DNA of 14,755 bases from an uncultured Lachnospiraceae bacterium (GCA_900557385.1 USSP01000014.1:1-14755); one strand, 5' to 3'; counted from the first letter of the stretch, positions 1 through 7,539 are shown. Made by a program: numbers and translations. The notes: generated from the letters alone by a model not told the origin.

Positions 1-1329
1 GGTGGCATCAGCATGAGCGGTCTGGCAGAGATTCTCCTGACGGAGGGATTTAAAGTATCCGGCTCTGATTCCAGGCGTTCTCCACTCACAGAGAGCCTGG
101 AAAAAAACGGAGCTGTCATACATTATGGTCAACGTGCTGAAAATATTACTAAAAATATTGATGTTGTGGTATTTACCAGTGCCATTCACCCGGATAACCC
201 GGAATATGCCAAAGCGGTGGAGTACCAAATCCCGCTTCTGTCCCGGGCACAGCTGTTGGGGCAGTTGATGCGCAATTACAAATTACCGGTTGCTATCAGC
301 GGCACGCACGGCAAGACTACCACGACTTCCATGGTTTCCGAAATTCTGCTGCAGGCAGATACGGATCCGACCCTGTCTATCGGCGGTATTTTAAAAACCA
401 TCGGAGGTAACATCCGCGTAGGCGGCTCCCAGTATTTCGTTACGGAGGCATGCGAATACACCAACAGCTTTTTAAGCTTTTTCCCCAAATACAGCATCAT
501 CTTAAATATAGAAGCAGATCATCTGGACTTCTTTAAAGATCTGAATGATATCCGCAATTCCTTCCATCGTTTTGCATGTCTGCTTCCTGCAGACGGAGCG
601 CTGATCATCAATGGTGAGATCGACCATGTGGAAGAGATTACGAAGGATGTGGCATGCCCCGTGATCACTTACGGAGCAGATCCTTCCTTTGATTATCATC
701 CGGAGGATATTTCCTGGGATGAGCTTGGTCACGCTTCTTTCACCTTAGTGAAAAAAGATGGCACACGCCGTGCTTTTTCCTTAAAAGTTCCCGGCGAGCA
801 TAACATTTACAATGCCTGTGCAGCCATTGCCCTGGCTGACCTGTTTGCCATTGACACCGAAGATATCCGTACTGCACTGCTGCATTTCACCGGCACGGAT
901 CGCCGTTTTGAATATAAGGGAGAAGTAAACGGAATTACAATTATCGATGATTATGCCCATCATCCGACAGAAATTGCGGCAACCCTGAAAGCTGCCCAAA
1001 ATTATCCTCATAAAACCCTGTGGTGTATTTTCCAGCCTCACACCTACACCAGAACGAAAGCGTTTTTACCTCAGTTTGCCAAGTCCCTCGCACTGGCGGA
1101 TAAGGTCATCCTCGCAGATATCTACGCCGCCCGTGAAACCGACACCCTCGGCATCAGCTCTGCCGATCTGCAGACTCTGGTACAGAAAGAGGGCAAAGAA
1201 TGTTTTTATTTTCATACATTCGAGGAAATTGAGGACTTCGTTTTAAAAAATTGTATCAACGGGGACCTGTTGATAACTATGGGAGCCGGAGATGTGGTTA
1301 AAATCGGCGAAAATCTGTTAAAAAAATAA
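1..1329 (+). CDS. murC: UDP-N-acetylmuramate--L-alanine ligase MurC (5' end cut by window)
   Basis: MurC adds L-alanine to UDP-N-acetylmuramic acid, using ATP, in the cytoplasmic phase of peptidoglycan synthesis. The reading frame is open from base 1 and starts with GGISMSGLAEILL, which is the end of the glycine-rich nucleotide-sugar binding loop of the family. About 15-20 N-terminal residues and the true start therefore lie outside the window; the ATG at 13 is internal. Visible motifs in order: the ATP-binding loop SGTHGKTTTT near fragment residue 100, the Mur ligase central block EACEYTNSF...NIEADHLDFF, the DDYAHHPTEI block, and FQPHTYTRT near the C-terminus. The 442 visible residues plus the missing end match the usual MurC length of about 455-460. 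The gene stands alone here: a terminator follows within 10 bases of its stop, and the next gene has its own promoter. Confidence 0.97.
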   Translation, partial: GGISMSGLAEILLTEGFKVSGSDSRRSPLTESLEKNGAVIHYGQRAENITKNIDVVVFTSAIHPDNPEYAKAVEYQIPLLSRAQLLGQLMRNYKLPVAISGTHGKTTTTSMVSEILLQADTDPTLSIGGILKTIGGNIRVGGSQYFVTEACEYTNSFLSFFPKYSIILNIEADHLDFFKDLNDIRNSFHRFACLLPADGALIINGEIDHVEEITKDVACPVITYGADPSFDYHPEDISWDELGHASFTLVKKDGTRRAFSLKVPGEHNIYNACAAIALADLFAIDTEDIRTALLHFTGTDRRFEYKGEVNGITIIDDYAHHPTEIAATLKAAQNYPHKTLWCIFQPHTYTRTKAFLPQFAKSLALADKVILADIYAARETDTLGISSADLQTLVQKEGKECFYFHTFEEIEDFVLKNCINGDLLITMGAGDVVKIGENLLKK

Positions 1330-1454
1330 TTATCCACAATATCCACATTGTCCCTCTCTTTCTGTCGAGGATAACAATGTGGATATTTTTTGTCGAAAAG
1401 ACCGGATTGTACTGCCCTTCTTTCTCTTTTTCTTTTTTATCCACATTATCCACA
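1330..1454. promoter_or_regulatory. Cluster of DnaA boxes (3 perfect, 2 near-perfect)
   Basis: The consensus DnaA box is TTATNCACA. Perfect TTATCCACA copies lie at 1330-1338, 1437-1445 and 1446-1454 on the plus strand. One-mismatch copies lie at 1339-1347 (ATATCCACA, plus) and 1378-1386 (TGTGGATAT, so minus). Boxes 1330/1339 and 1437/1446 form two head-to-tail doublets with exactly 9-base pitch and no gap, and the single reversed box lies between them. A pyrimidine tract (1416-1438) abuts the second doublet. All lie outside coding sequence, upstream of the promoter of the DnaD/helicase-loader operon. This is consistent with DnaA control of that operon, a DnaA-titration site, or less likely an origin; dnaA itself is not in the window. 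DnaA binding is inferred from sequence only. Confidence 0.8.
1339..1391 (+). terminator. Rho-independent terminator of murC
   Basis: A perfect 13-base inverted repeat (ATATCCACATTGT at 1339-1351 and ACAATGTGGATAT at 1374-1386) is followed by a T run ending at 1391. Inside the 22-base interval, CCTC (1353-1356) can also pair with GAGG (1367-1370), extending the stem past a small asymmetric bulge. It begins nine bases after the murC stop codon. The two arms also contain one-mismatch DnaA boxes in opposite orientation. Confidence 0.75.
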
Positions 1455-1499
1455 TTTTGCCGTTTTTCAGGGCTCCCGCCTTTTCCGTCAAAATGCCGA

Positions 1500-1528
1500 T
1501 TCCCATTTGGAAATCCCCATGCTATAAT
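1500..1528 (+). promoter_or_regulatory. Sigma-70/SigA-type promoter for the DnaD - helicase loader - prs operon
   Basis: A perfect -10 hexamer TATAAT lies at 1523-1528. A 4/6 match to the -35 hexamer, TTCCCA, lies at 1500-1505, and the spacer is the ideal 17 bases. The expected transcript start is near 1535, leaving a leader of about 25 bases with GGGAG at 1549-1553 before the ATG at 1560. The nearest DnaA box ends 45 bases upstream of the -35. This is a pattern match only. Confidence 0.6.
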
Positions 1529-1559
1529 CTCTGATGAATTAGAGAGATGGGAGATCGAA

Positions 1560-2651
1560 ATGGGGAGAATTACAGTTTATAACGATGTTTATGCGAACAG
1601 CACCGCTGTTTCCAATTGCTTTATCGATACCTATATGAAAGATGCCAACGATGCACAGCTGAAGGTATATCTCTACCTTCTTCGTATGCTGGGATCCGGC
1701 ATGTCCACCAGTGTGTCTGATATTGCGGACAAGTTCAATCACACCGAGAAGGATGTACTGCGTGCCCTTCAATACTGGGAGAAAAGGAATCTGCTCTCCT
1801 TGGATTATGACAGCGATAAATCCCTGTCCGGTATCCATTTATTTGATATGAACAATAGCCGTCCCGCCGAGACTCCGGCCCAGGAAACACACACGATTTC
1901 CACCCGGTCTATGGCTCCTGTGGTGTCGATTGCGTCCCGTACAGCAGTTGTTCCGAAAGCAGAGGATACCGCTGTCCCTGTGAAAGATCCTTATACCAAA
2001 CCGGATTATACCTTAGATCAGCTCAAAGAATTTAAAAACCGTCAGGATACTGCACAGCTGCTTTTCATTACCGAACAGTATCTTGGTAAAACGCTGACAC
2101 CCACAGAGATTAAAACGATTTTCTTCATGCACGACCAATTGCATTTTTCTGAAGATTTGATCGACTTTCTGCTGCAGTACTGCGTAGGCCGCGGCAAAAA
2201 AGATTTCCGCTACATAGAAAAGGTCGCTGTCAACTGGGCTATGGCAGGCGTTACCACTCCGAAAGATGCAGAGCAGTTTACCTACAAGTATGATAAAACC
2301 GTTTATTCTATTATGAATGCGCTGGGTAAAAACTCAGCTCCCACCAACCGGGAAGTGGATTATATCAATCGTTGGACAAGAGAATACGCATTTACCGAGG
2401 ATATTATTCTGGAGGCCTGTGCCCGCACTGTACTGGCAACGGATAAACACCGTTTTGAATATGCAGAGGGGATTCTCTCCAATTGGAAACAGGAACATGT
2501 TCACTCTCAGAAGGATATCGCCCATCTGGATGCTGCTTACCAGAAAAAGAAAACGATTCCTTCCAAGACTGTGGCAGCCAATAAATTTAATCAGTTTACG
2601 CAGAATTCCTATGATTTTGATGAACTGGAACATGAAATTCTCAGCAACTAA
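1560..2651 (+). CDS. DnaD domain protein (primosome/replication initiation), two DnaD C-terminal modules
   Basis: The product resembles the DnaD/DnaB primosomal proteins of Firmicutes, which help remodel origin DNA and load the replicative helicase. The 363-residue protein has an N-terminal winged-helix-like part (about 30-95, with a helix-turn-helix stretch STSVSDIADKFNHTEKDVL). A low-complexity Ala/Pro/Thr/Val-rich linker follows (about 100-148). Two successive DnaD C-terminal-type modules come next (about 150-235 and 243-320), each ending in the family signature YxxxI/VxxxW: Y218/V222/W226 and Y301/I305/W309. The frame is open further upstream to an ATG at 1377. I chose 1560 because GGGAG sits six bases before it, a promoter lies just upstream, and the extra region would translate the DnaA boxes and pyrimidine tract. 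It is the first gene of an operon with the helicase loader, 26 bases downstream. The family is secure; equivalence to B. subtilis DnaD or DnaB is not decided. Confidence 0.9.
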   Translation: MGRITVYNDVYANSTAVSNCFIDTYMKDANDAQLKVYLYLLRMLGSGMSTSVSDIADKFNHTEKDVLRALQYWEKRNLLSLDYDSDKSLSGIHLFDMNNSRPAETPAQETHTISTRSMAPVVSIASRTAVVPKAEDTAVPVKDPYTKPDYTLDQLKEFKNRQDTAQLLFITEQYLGKTLTPTEIKTIFFMHDQLHFSEDLIDFLLQYCVGRGKKDFRYIEKVAVNWAMAGVTTPKDAEQFTYKYDKTVYSIMNALGKNSAPTNREVDYINRWTREYAFTEDIILEACARTVLATDKHRFEYAEGILSNWKQEHVHSQKDIAHLDAAYQKKKTIPSKTVAANKFNQFTQNSYDFDELEHEILSN

Positions 2652-2677
2652 ACGTGCATGTGAAAGGAGACCGATTC

Positions 2678-3649
2678 GTGGCACTTACCAATTCACAGTA
2701 CAATTCCATCATCCGCGGTTATGAGGCGGCGCAGAACCGTAATCATCAGCTCCACATGGAACGCAGGGATGAAGTATACCGTGAAATCCCCTCCTATGAA
2801 GCTTTGGAGCAGGAAATTTCCACCTGTTCCGTAGCCTGCGGCAAACGGCTTCTGGAGGGAGATTCCTCTGCCCTTACAGAATTAAAAGAGAAACTTGCCT
2901 CCCTTCGTGCCCAAAAATCCGCTCTTCTGGCCGCACACCATTTTCCTTCGGATTATCTGGAACCCATCTATGATTGTCCGGACTGTAAAGACACCGGTTA
3001 TATCGATGGTCAGAAATGTCACTGCTTCAAGCAGCAGATGATCACCTTACTTTACGAGCAGTCTAACATTCAGGAGCTTCTCGCTTCTGAAAATTTCAGT
3101 ACTCTCTCCTACAACTATTATTCCGGGGATGATCTGAAGCGTTTTCAGAATGCGGTTCTGACTTGTCAAAACTTTATCCGCAATTTTAATTCTGACTATC
3201 ACAATCTGTTTTTCTATGGAACAGTCGGCACGGGAAAATCCTTTCTCTCCTGCTGTGTCTCCAAAGAACTACTGGAACGCGGACATTCCGTACTCTATTT
3301 CAGTGCCGCTGCCCTGTTTGAGACGCTGTCCCGCAATTCATTTTCTTATAAATCAAAAGAAGAACTTTACAATATCTGCGAAGACTTATATAATTGTGAC
3401 CTGGTGATAATTGATGATCTGGGCACAGAGTTGACCAATAATTTTGTGGCTACACAGCTTTTTACCCTGCTTAACGAGCGACATCTGCGTAAAAAGTCCA
3501 CCATCATTTCCACCAATCTGTCTCTGGAAGAATTACGAAATCGCTATTCTGACCGTATTTTTTCCAGAATTACCAGCCATTATGAAGTATGTAAGCTAAC
3601 CGGACCGGATATCCGGATGCAAAAAAAACGTATGCTAAACAGAAAGTGA
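2678..3649 (+). CDS. DnaC/DnaI-like AAA+ helicase loader ATPase
   Basis: This is an ATP-binding protein of the DnaC/DnaI/IstB family, expected to deliver the replicative helicase to DNA. The 323 residues show an N-terminal helical part (about 20-85). A cysteine cluster follows, C100-P-D-C103 with C114-H-C116, which could bind zinc as in DnaI. The AAA+ core has Walker A GTVGTGKS (181-188), Walker B DLVIIDD (241-247), a sensor-1 stretch ISTN (277-280) and the arginine-finger region RYSDRIFSRI (289-298). I placed the start at GTG 2678 because AAAGGAG (2663-2669) lies eight bases before it. An in-frame GTG at 2654 has no such site. The adjacent DnaD-type gene argues for a chromosomal helicase loader and against a transposon IstB, as no transposase is present. 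Prs follows after nine bases. Confidence 0.92.
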   Translation: MALTNSQYNSIIRGYEAAQNRNHQLHMERRDEVYREIPSYEALEQEISTCSVACGKRLLEGDSSALTELKEKLASLRAQKSALLAAHHFPSDYLEPIYDCPDCKDTGYIDGQKCHCFKQQMITLLYEQSNIQELLASENFSTLSYNYYSGDDLKRFQNAVLTCQNFIRNFNSDYHNLFFYGTVGTGKSFLSCCVSKELLERGHSVLYFSAAALFETLSRNSFSYKSKEELYNICEDLYNCDLVIIDDLGTELTNNFVATQLFTLLNERHLRKKSTIISTNLSLEELRNRYSDRIFSRITSHYEVCKLTGPDIRMQKKRMLNRK

Positions 3650-3658
3650 GGTTCCTTC

Positions 3659-4846
3659 ATGCCTAAGCGCGAAGAAAAGAGAAACTTGGAAACGATTCCT
3701 GCCGGTTCCCTCGGCATCATTCCTTTGGAGGGATGTAAATCTCTGGGAGAAAAAGTTGACTACTATCTTGTAAAATGGAGAACAGAACGTGAAAGCGAGC
3801 ATAAAGACTCTCTTGCTTTTGCAGGATATCAGCGTGATTCTTATATTGTTAATACAAAAGTCCCTCGTTTCGGTTCCGGTGAGGCAAAGGGGGTTATCAA
3901 CCAGTCCGTTCGTGGTGATGACCTCTATATTCTGGTCGATGTATGTAACCACAGCCTTACCTACTCTCTGTGTGGCGAAGTAAATCATATGTCTCCGGAT
4001 GATCATTATCAGGATTTGAAAAGAATCATCTCTGCAGTAGGCGGTAAGGCAAGACGCATCACCGTGATCATGCCTTTCCTGTATGAAAGCAGACAGCATA
4101 AAAGAAGCGGACGTGAGTCTCTGGACTGCGCTATCGCCTTACAGGAATTAGTTCACATGGGAGTGGATAATATCATTACCTTTGATGCCCATGATCCCCG
4201 TGTACAGAATGCGATTCCTCTTCATGGATTTGAAACCATTCAGCCTGCTTACCAGTTCATTAAAGGCTTGCTCCGCAATGTAAAAGGTTTGGAAATCGAT
4301 TCTGATCATATGATGGTCATCAGCCCGGATGAGGGTGGTATGGCTCGTGCAATCTATATTGCCAACGTACTGGGTCTGGATATGGGTATGTTCTATAAGA
4401 GAAGAGATTATACCCGTGTGGTAAACGGTCGCAATCCCATCGTTGCGCATGAATTCTTAGGCACCAGCGTAGAGGGAAAAGACATGATCATCATTGATGA
4501 TATGATCTCCTCCGGTGAAAGCATGTTAGAGGTTGCCGCTGCGCTGAAGGCTCGGAAAGCCCGCAACATTTTCGTATTCTCCACCTTTGGTCTGTTTACC
4601 AACGGTCTGGAGAAATTCGATGAAGCTTATGAGAAAGGTTACATCAACCGTGTATTGACCACCAATCTGGTTTACCAGACTCCCGAACTTTTGGAGCGTG
4701 AGTGGTATATTAACTGCGATTTAAGTAAATATATTGCATATATTATCGATACCTTAAATCACGATACCTCTATCAGCGATCTTCTCAATCCTGTTGAGCG
4801 TATCCAGACTATTGTAACCCGTTATAAAAACGGTGAATTGGATTAA
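3659..4846 (+). CDS. prs: Ribose-phosphate pyrophosphokinase (PRPP synthetase), divergent long form
   Basis: PRPP synthetase converts ribose 5-phosphate and ATP to PRPP, the precursor of purines, pyrimidines, NAD, histidine and tryptophan. Family features are NQSVRGDDLYIL (81-92), the pyrophosphate-loop region SRQHKRSGRESLD (144-156), TFDAHD (174-179), SPDEGGMARA (222-231), the flexible-loop lysine/arginine motif KRR (247-249) and the PRPP-binding motif IIIDDMISSGES (277-288). At 395 residues it is about 75 longer than the usual form of about 315-320. The extra length lies in an N-terminal extension, an insertion around 98-122 and a C-terminal tail. Several conserved blocks differ from the standard enzyme, for example FDAHD where LDLHA is usual. 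The ATG at 3659 is preceded by AGTGAGG, partly overlapping the stop of the loader gene, so translation is probably coupled. Family membership is clear; kinetics or regulation may differ. Confidence 0.88.
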   Translation: MPKREEKRNLETIPAGSLGIIPLEGCKSLGEKVDYYLVKWRTERESEHKDSLAFAGYQRDSYIVNTKVPRFGSGEAKGVINQSVRGDDLYILVDVCNHSLTYSLCGEVNHMSPDDHYQDLKRIISAVGGKARRITVIMPFLYESRQHKRSGRESLDCAIALQELVHMGVDNIITFDAHDPRVQNAIPLHGFETIQPAYQFIKGLLRNVKGLEIDSDHMMVISPDEGGMARAIYIANVLGLDMGMFYKRRDYTRVVNGRNPIVAHEFLGTSVEGKDMIIIDDMISSGESMLEVAAALKARKARNIFVFSTFGLFTNGLEKFDEAYEKGYINRVLTTNLVYQTPELLEREWYINCDLSKYIAYIIDTLNHDTSISDLLNPVERIQTIVTRYKNGELD

Positions 4847-4865
4847 TCGGATATTTCATTTCCCC

Positions 4866-4911
4866 AAAAGAGAAACCGCCTTGTCTTTGTTCAGGGCGGT
4901 TTCTCTTTTTT
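4866..4911 (+). terminator. Strong intrinsic terminator of prs, between convergent operons
   Basis: A perfect 15-base inverted repeat (AAAAGAGAAACCGCC at 4866-4880, and its complement at 4895-4909) encloses a 14-base loop. It ends in a T run through 4911 on the plus strand. It lies 19 bases after the prs stop and just beyond the stop of the convergent minus-strand gene. On the minus strand the stem is followed by only four T then GGGG, so it is a weaker terminator in that direction but may serve both. Confidence 0.88.
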
Positions 4912-4917
4912 ATATAG

Positions 4918-7458
4918 TTACTGTCTGGGAATATAAGTCAAAAACTGCCAGTTTCCGTTCTCAAACAAGCTCTTGGAATCATTCATTCCCTTCTTATAAA
5001 CGGTACCATCCGTCGGATCCATTACTACAATATTGAATTCATTGAACCCAATAATCAGATACGTTTCCGAACTCTTTCGGGAAATGGCTAAAACAGGGTC
5101 ATCCATATTTACATAATATAGCAGGGCATCCAGTGTATTTCCGGACAAATCCAATACGCGATCCTGTTCCAGGACTTTTTTCAAAATGTCGCGAGGAAGT
5201 TCTCCCTGCTGTAACATGTACTGCGTCTGTCTGGGAGTTCCTGCAAATTCTAACATAGCATCCAGGCATACTGCGATAGGCGAATTTTCTTCCGTAGCCG
5301 ATACCCCGCCTTGGATTGCCATAATCTGGTTTTTCACACTGCGGGTAGTACGCTTCCAGATATAGCTTCCGTCCTCTGCCAGCACAACTCCTGCATTGTC
5401 ATATGCCTGTTTTACGGCAGGTCCCGGCTGTGTATAGATTCCCAGTACTTTTCCAAGGGCATATACATAATAATGCTCTGACTCCTCATTATCCACCACA
5501 TCCAACTGTTTCGTGCCTTCGAAAATAACCTCCTTCGGCGTCAACACTTTGACGGTTCTCGCATCAATGGAATCTTTCAACGCAATCTGGTAAATTCGCT
5601 GATACTTCTCCGTCGTCACGCTTTCCTGTACATTTACCAGTTGTCTGGGCTCCTCGGAACTCATGATCTGCGCATCCTCAGCATCTTCCCATCCGTTTTC
5701 TGTTCTTGTCACTCTCTTTAATACGATCTGGTTATCCTCCACCGTTGCTCCCGTTATATAATATCCATCCTGGGAATAGGTTTTCAGAATCTCGTGATTT
5801 TCATTTTCAATAAACAATTCATGTACCAGCCATGTTTTACCGCCGGATGGCTCCACAATTGCATCGCTCTCCCAGGCCAGACCATAGATGAGATCTTCCT
5901 CCATAAATCCCAATGGAACAATCACCTGTCCTGCTCCTGCCTCGATCCGATGCTCCTCCATGGTTGTCAGATTTTTCAGAATCAAAGCTCCTGGATTTCC
6001 GTTTTTCAGTTCCTGCCATACAAACATGCGATTGGATTTCGACACATCATAGGTATCTCCCTGAAGTCCCTTTACCACTACCGTGAGTTGCCTATTTTCC
6101 AGATTCACCGTGTATACTGTATCCTGCATGGTAAAAAAGAAGTCATTGCTCTTACTCAGATACATCAGTCGATCCATCTCCGATTTCAAAACCTCATATG
6201 TCTTGTCGTAAGGAATATAAAGCATTTCTTCCACGGTATTCAGGGAAGCATTATAACCATAAACCACAATGCCTACCTGCCCCTCATGCTTTCCACGGTT
6301 CATGTAACCATATACCATGAACTGCACATTGCCGCCTTCATCCACATTAAGAATCCGAATTCCATATTGACGATAAATCGTCCGTTCATCCCAATTATTT
6401 CCATCTAAAAACCGGAACAAAACAGCCATTTTCTCATCCGTGGTCTGATAACAGTAGAGCGCACCGCCTACTACAAAGGCTATCACACTTCCGCCATCAT
6501 CCTCCATCAGCTGTACCGCATCCTGTTGGATTCCCAGTTCGATTTTATTACTATTATACACGTTTGCCGTCTCATCAAAGTATTGCTCTGTGGTCCGTTC
6601 AAAATCCAATAAATAAATGCGCTCCTTGGTATAACGAATCCTATAATTCTCTTCCACGCGATAATACTTACTCTGCCTGCCATCCATCAGCGCAATCAGG
6701 TACGTAATTTGAAAAGACCCTGTCTGCTGATCCAGTTCCCGAATCGTCACCTGTGTGGAGGTGATCTGTTTGGGCTGTAAATCCGCCCAGGTGACCTGAT
6801 TCAGACTGCTGTGGATATTGGCATAACCTAGAGTTGTGTTATCTCCGGAGGAATTGGATTCCAAATAAACAGCCAGTTCCTCTGCCGCCTCCTTATCAAA
6901 GGTTTTTTCATGGAAATTCCTGATAAAAGCCACCTTTTCCGAAATATTATTATTTTCTGACTGGATCAGTCTCGTATAAAACCATACATTCTGCCCATTC
7001 TCCATCATCACCTGAATCACAAGCTCGTATTCCCGGTCTGTCTCAATCAGATCTTTCAGTGTAATGGAACCATAAATCTGTTCCTTGGTCTCCTGATAAT
7101 CCTCCAGTTCATGATCCTCAATCAATCGCTCGCCATCCGCACTCCGTACCTGATAACGGACTTTGGAAATGTTCTGCCCGTATTTATTGATCTCAAATTG
7201 CAGTTTTCTGTCCGTCAGCACCGGCTGAATCGTATCCCGCTGCAATTTGCAGTCCCTTTCTTCACTGTAACCATGCAGCGTATTCACCGGCTCGCCATCC
7301 AGTAGAAATGCCACCGTAGGAAAACTGGCATCCGGCATCTGCGCTGTCATATCTGCATTTCCTCTGTTAATCATATGGCTGATTAACACCAATGCCACCA
7401 GAAATGTGAAAAAATATACAATCCCCTTGAGAATACCCAGTTTGATTTTTTTATCCAT
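4918..7458 (-). CDS. Large membrane-anchored extracytoplasmic protein of unknown function
   Basis: I do not recognise a characterised family. The 846-residue product starts with MDKKIK followed by one hydrophobic segment (about 9-29) with positive charges before it, so it is probably anchored with the body outside the cell. Residues of about 300-620 are rich in short beta-strand-like stretches with repeated aromatic/Gly/Asp patterns (for example VIAFVVGGALYCYQ), compatible with a beta-propeller-like body. The last 130 residues (717-846) read like a C39/papain-like peptidase fold: helix AVCLDAMLEFAG, then GNTLDALLYYV, then YLIIGFNEFNIVVMDP. However, the usual catalytic His before the strand is Thr (T799), so it may be inactive. 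The ATG at 7458 has GGAG eight bases upstream. The gene is last in the minus-strand run after the MoxR/DUF58/DUF4129 genes, separated by 81 bases with a long inverted repeat. Existence as a gene is sure; function is open. Confidence 0.85.
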   Translation of the reverse strand: MDKKIKLGILKGIVYFFTFLVALVLISHMINRGNADMTAQMPDASFPTVAFLLDGEPVNTLHGYSEERDCKLQRDTIQPVLTDRKLQFEINKYGQNISKVRYQVRSADGERLIEDHELEDYQETKEQIYGSITLKDLIETDREYELVIQVMMENGQNVWFYTRLIQSENNNISEKVAFIRNFHEKTFDKEAAEELAVYLESNSSGDNTTLGYANIHSSLNQVTWADLQPKQITSTQVTIRELDQQTGSFQITYLIALMDGRQSKYYRVEENYRIRYTKERIYLLDFERTTEQYFDETANVYNSNKIELGIQQDAVQLMEDDGGSVIAFVVGGALYCYQTTDEKMAVLFRFLDGNNWDERTIYRQYGIRILNVDEGGNVQFMVYGYMNRGKHEGQVGIVVYGYNASLNTVEEMLYIPYDKTYEVLKSEMDRLMYLSKSNDFFFTMQDTVYTVNLENRQLTVVVKGLQGDTYDVSKSNRMFVWQELKNGNPGALILKNLTTMEEHRIEAGAGQVIVPLGFMEEDLIYGLAWESDAIVEPSGGKTWLVHELFIENENHEILKTYSQDGYYITGATVEDNQIVLKRVTRTENGWEDAEDAQIMSSEEPRQLVNVQESVTTEKYQRIYQIALKDSIDARTVKVLTPKEVIFEGTKQLDVVDNEESEHYYVYALGKVLGIYTQPGPAVKQAYDNAGVVLAEDGSYIWKRTTRSVKNQIMAIQGGVSATEENSPIAVCLDAMLEFAGTPRQTQYMLQQGELPRDILKKVLEQDRVLDLSGNTLDALLYYVNMDDPVLAISRKSSETYLIIGFNEFNIVVMDPTDGTVYKKGMNDSKSLFENGNWQFLTYIPRQ

Positions 7459-7472
7459 ACATAAAACTCCAT

Positions 7473-7521
7473 AAATATAGTCGTGGTGCTTTCCTTATCA
7501 TAACACACCACGACCATATTT
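7473..7521 (-). promoter_or_regulatory. Long inverted repeat in the leader of the 846-aa protein gene
   Basis: A 16-base arm at 7473-7488 (core GTCGTGGTG) pairs with 7506-7521 (core CACCACGAC) across a 17-base loop. The single imperfect position is a G-U pair in minus-strand RNA but an A-C mismatch in plus-strand RNA, which favours a minus-strand RNA structure. It lies just upstream of the GGAG site (7467-7470) of the downstream gene and is not followed by a T run on that strand. A -10-like TATGAT (7497-7502, minus) sits in the loop, so an operator overlapping a promoter is an alternative. Confidence 0.55.
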
Positions 7522-7539
7522 TCGCAAAAACTTTGTAAA

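Noticed and set aside
1377..1559. In-frame upstream extension of the DnaD-type gene (61 extra codons)
   Set aside because: There is no ribosome binding site at the upstream ATG, it lies inside the murC terminator, and the extension would translate DnaA boxes, a pyrimidine tract and a promoter. The ATG at 1560 has GGGAG and a promoter.
1330..1559. Chromosomal origin of replication (oriC) at the DnaA-box cluster
   Set aside because: dnaA and dnaN are not nearby and no clear unwinding element beyond a short pyrimidine tract is visible. It is kept as a regulatory/titration site unless genome skew shows otherwise.
2317..2724. 135-codon plus-strand open frame across the end of the DnaD-type gene
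   Set aside because: It overlaps the DnaD-type and loader genes in another frame. Its residue make-up (Arg/Trp/Pro rich) is that of an out-of-frame shadow, and the two genes it covers have clear family motifs.
2678..3649. IstB transposon helper ATPase
   Set aside because: The protein shares the IstB/DnaC family, but there is no IstA transposase or terminal repeats. It sits directly behind a DnaD-domain gene and has a DnaI-like cysteine cluster.
5794..6408. 204-codon plus-strand open frame opposite the 846-aa protein gene
   Set aside because: The frame is His/Ile/Cys rich with no ribosome binding site or motif. The minus-strand frame is continuous over 846 codons with a signal-anchor start, so it is the real gene.
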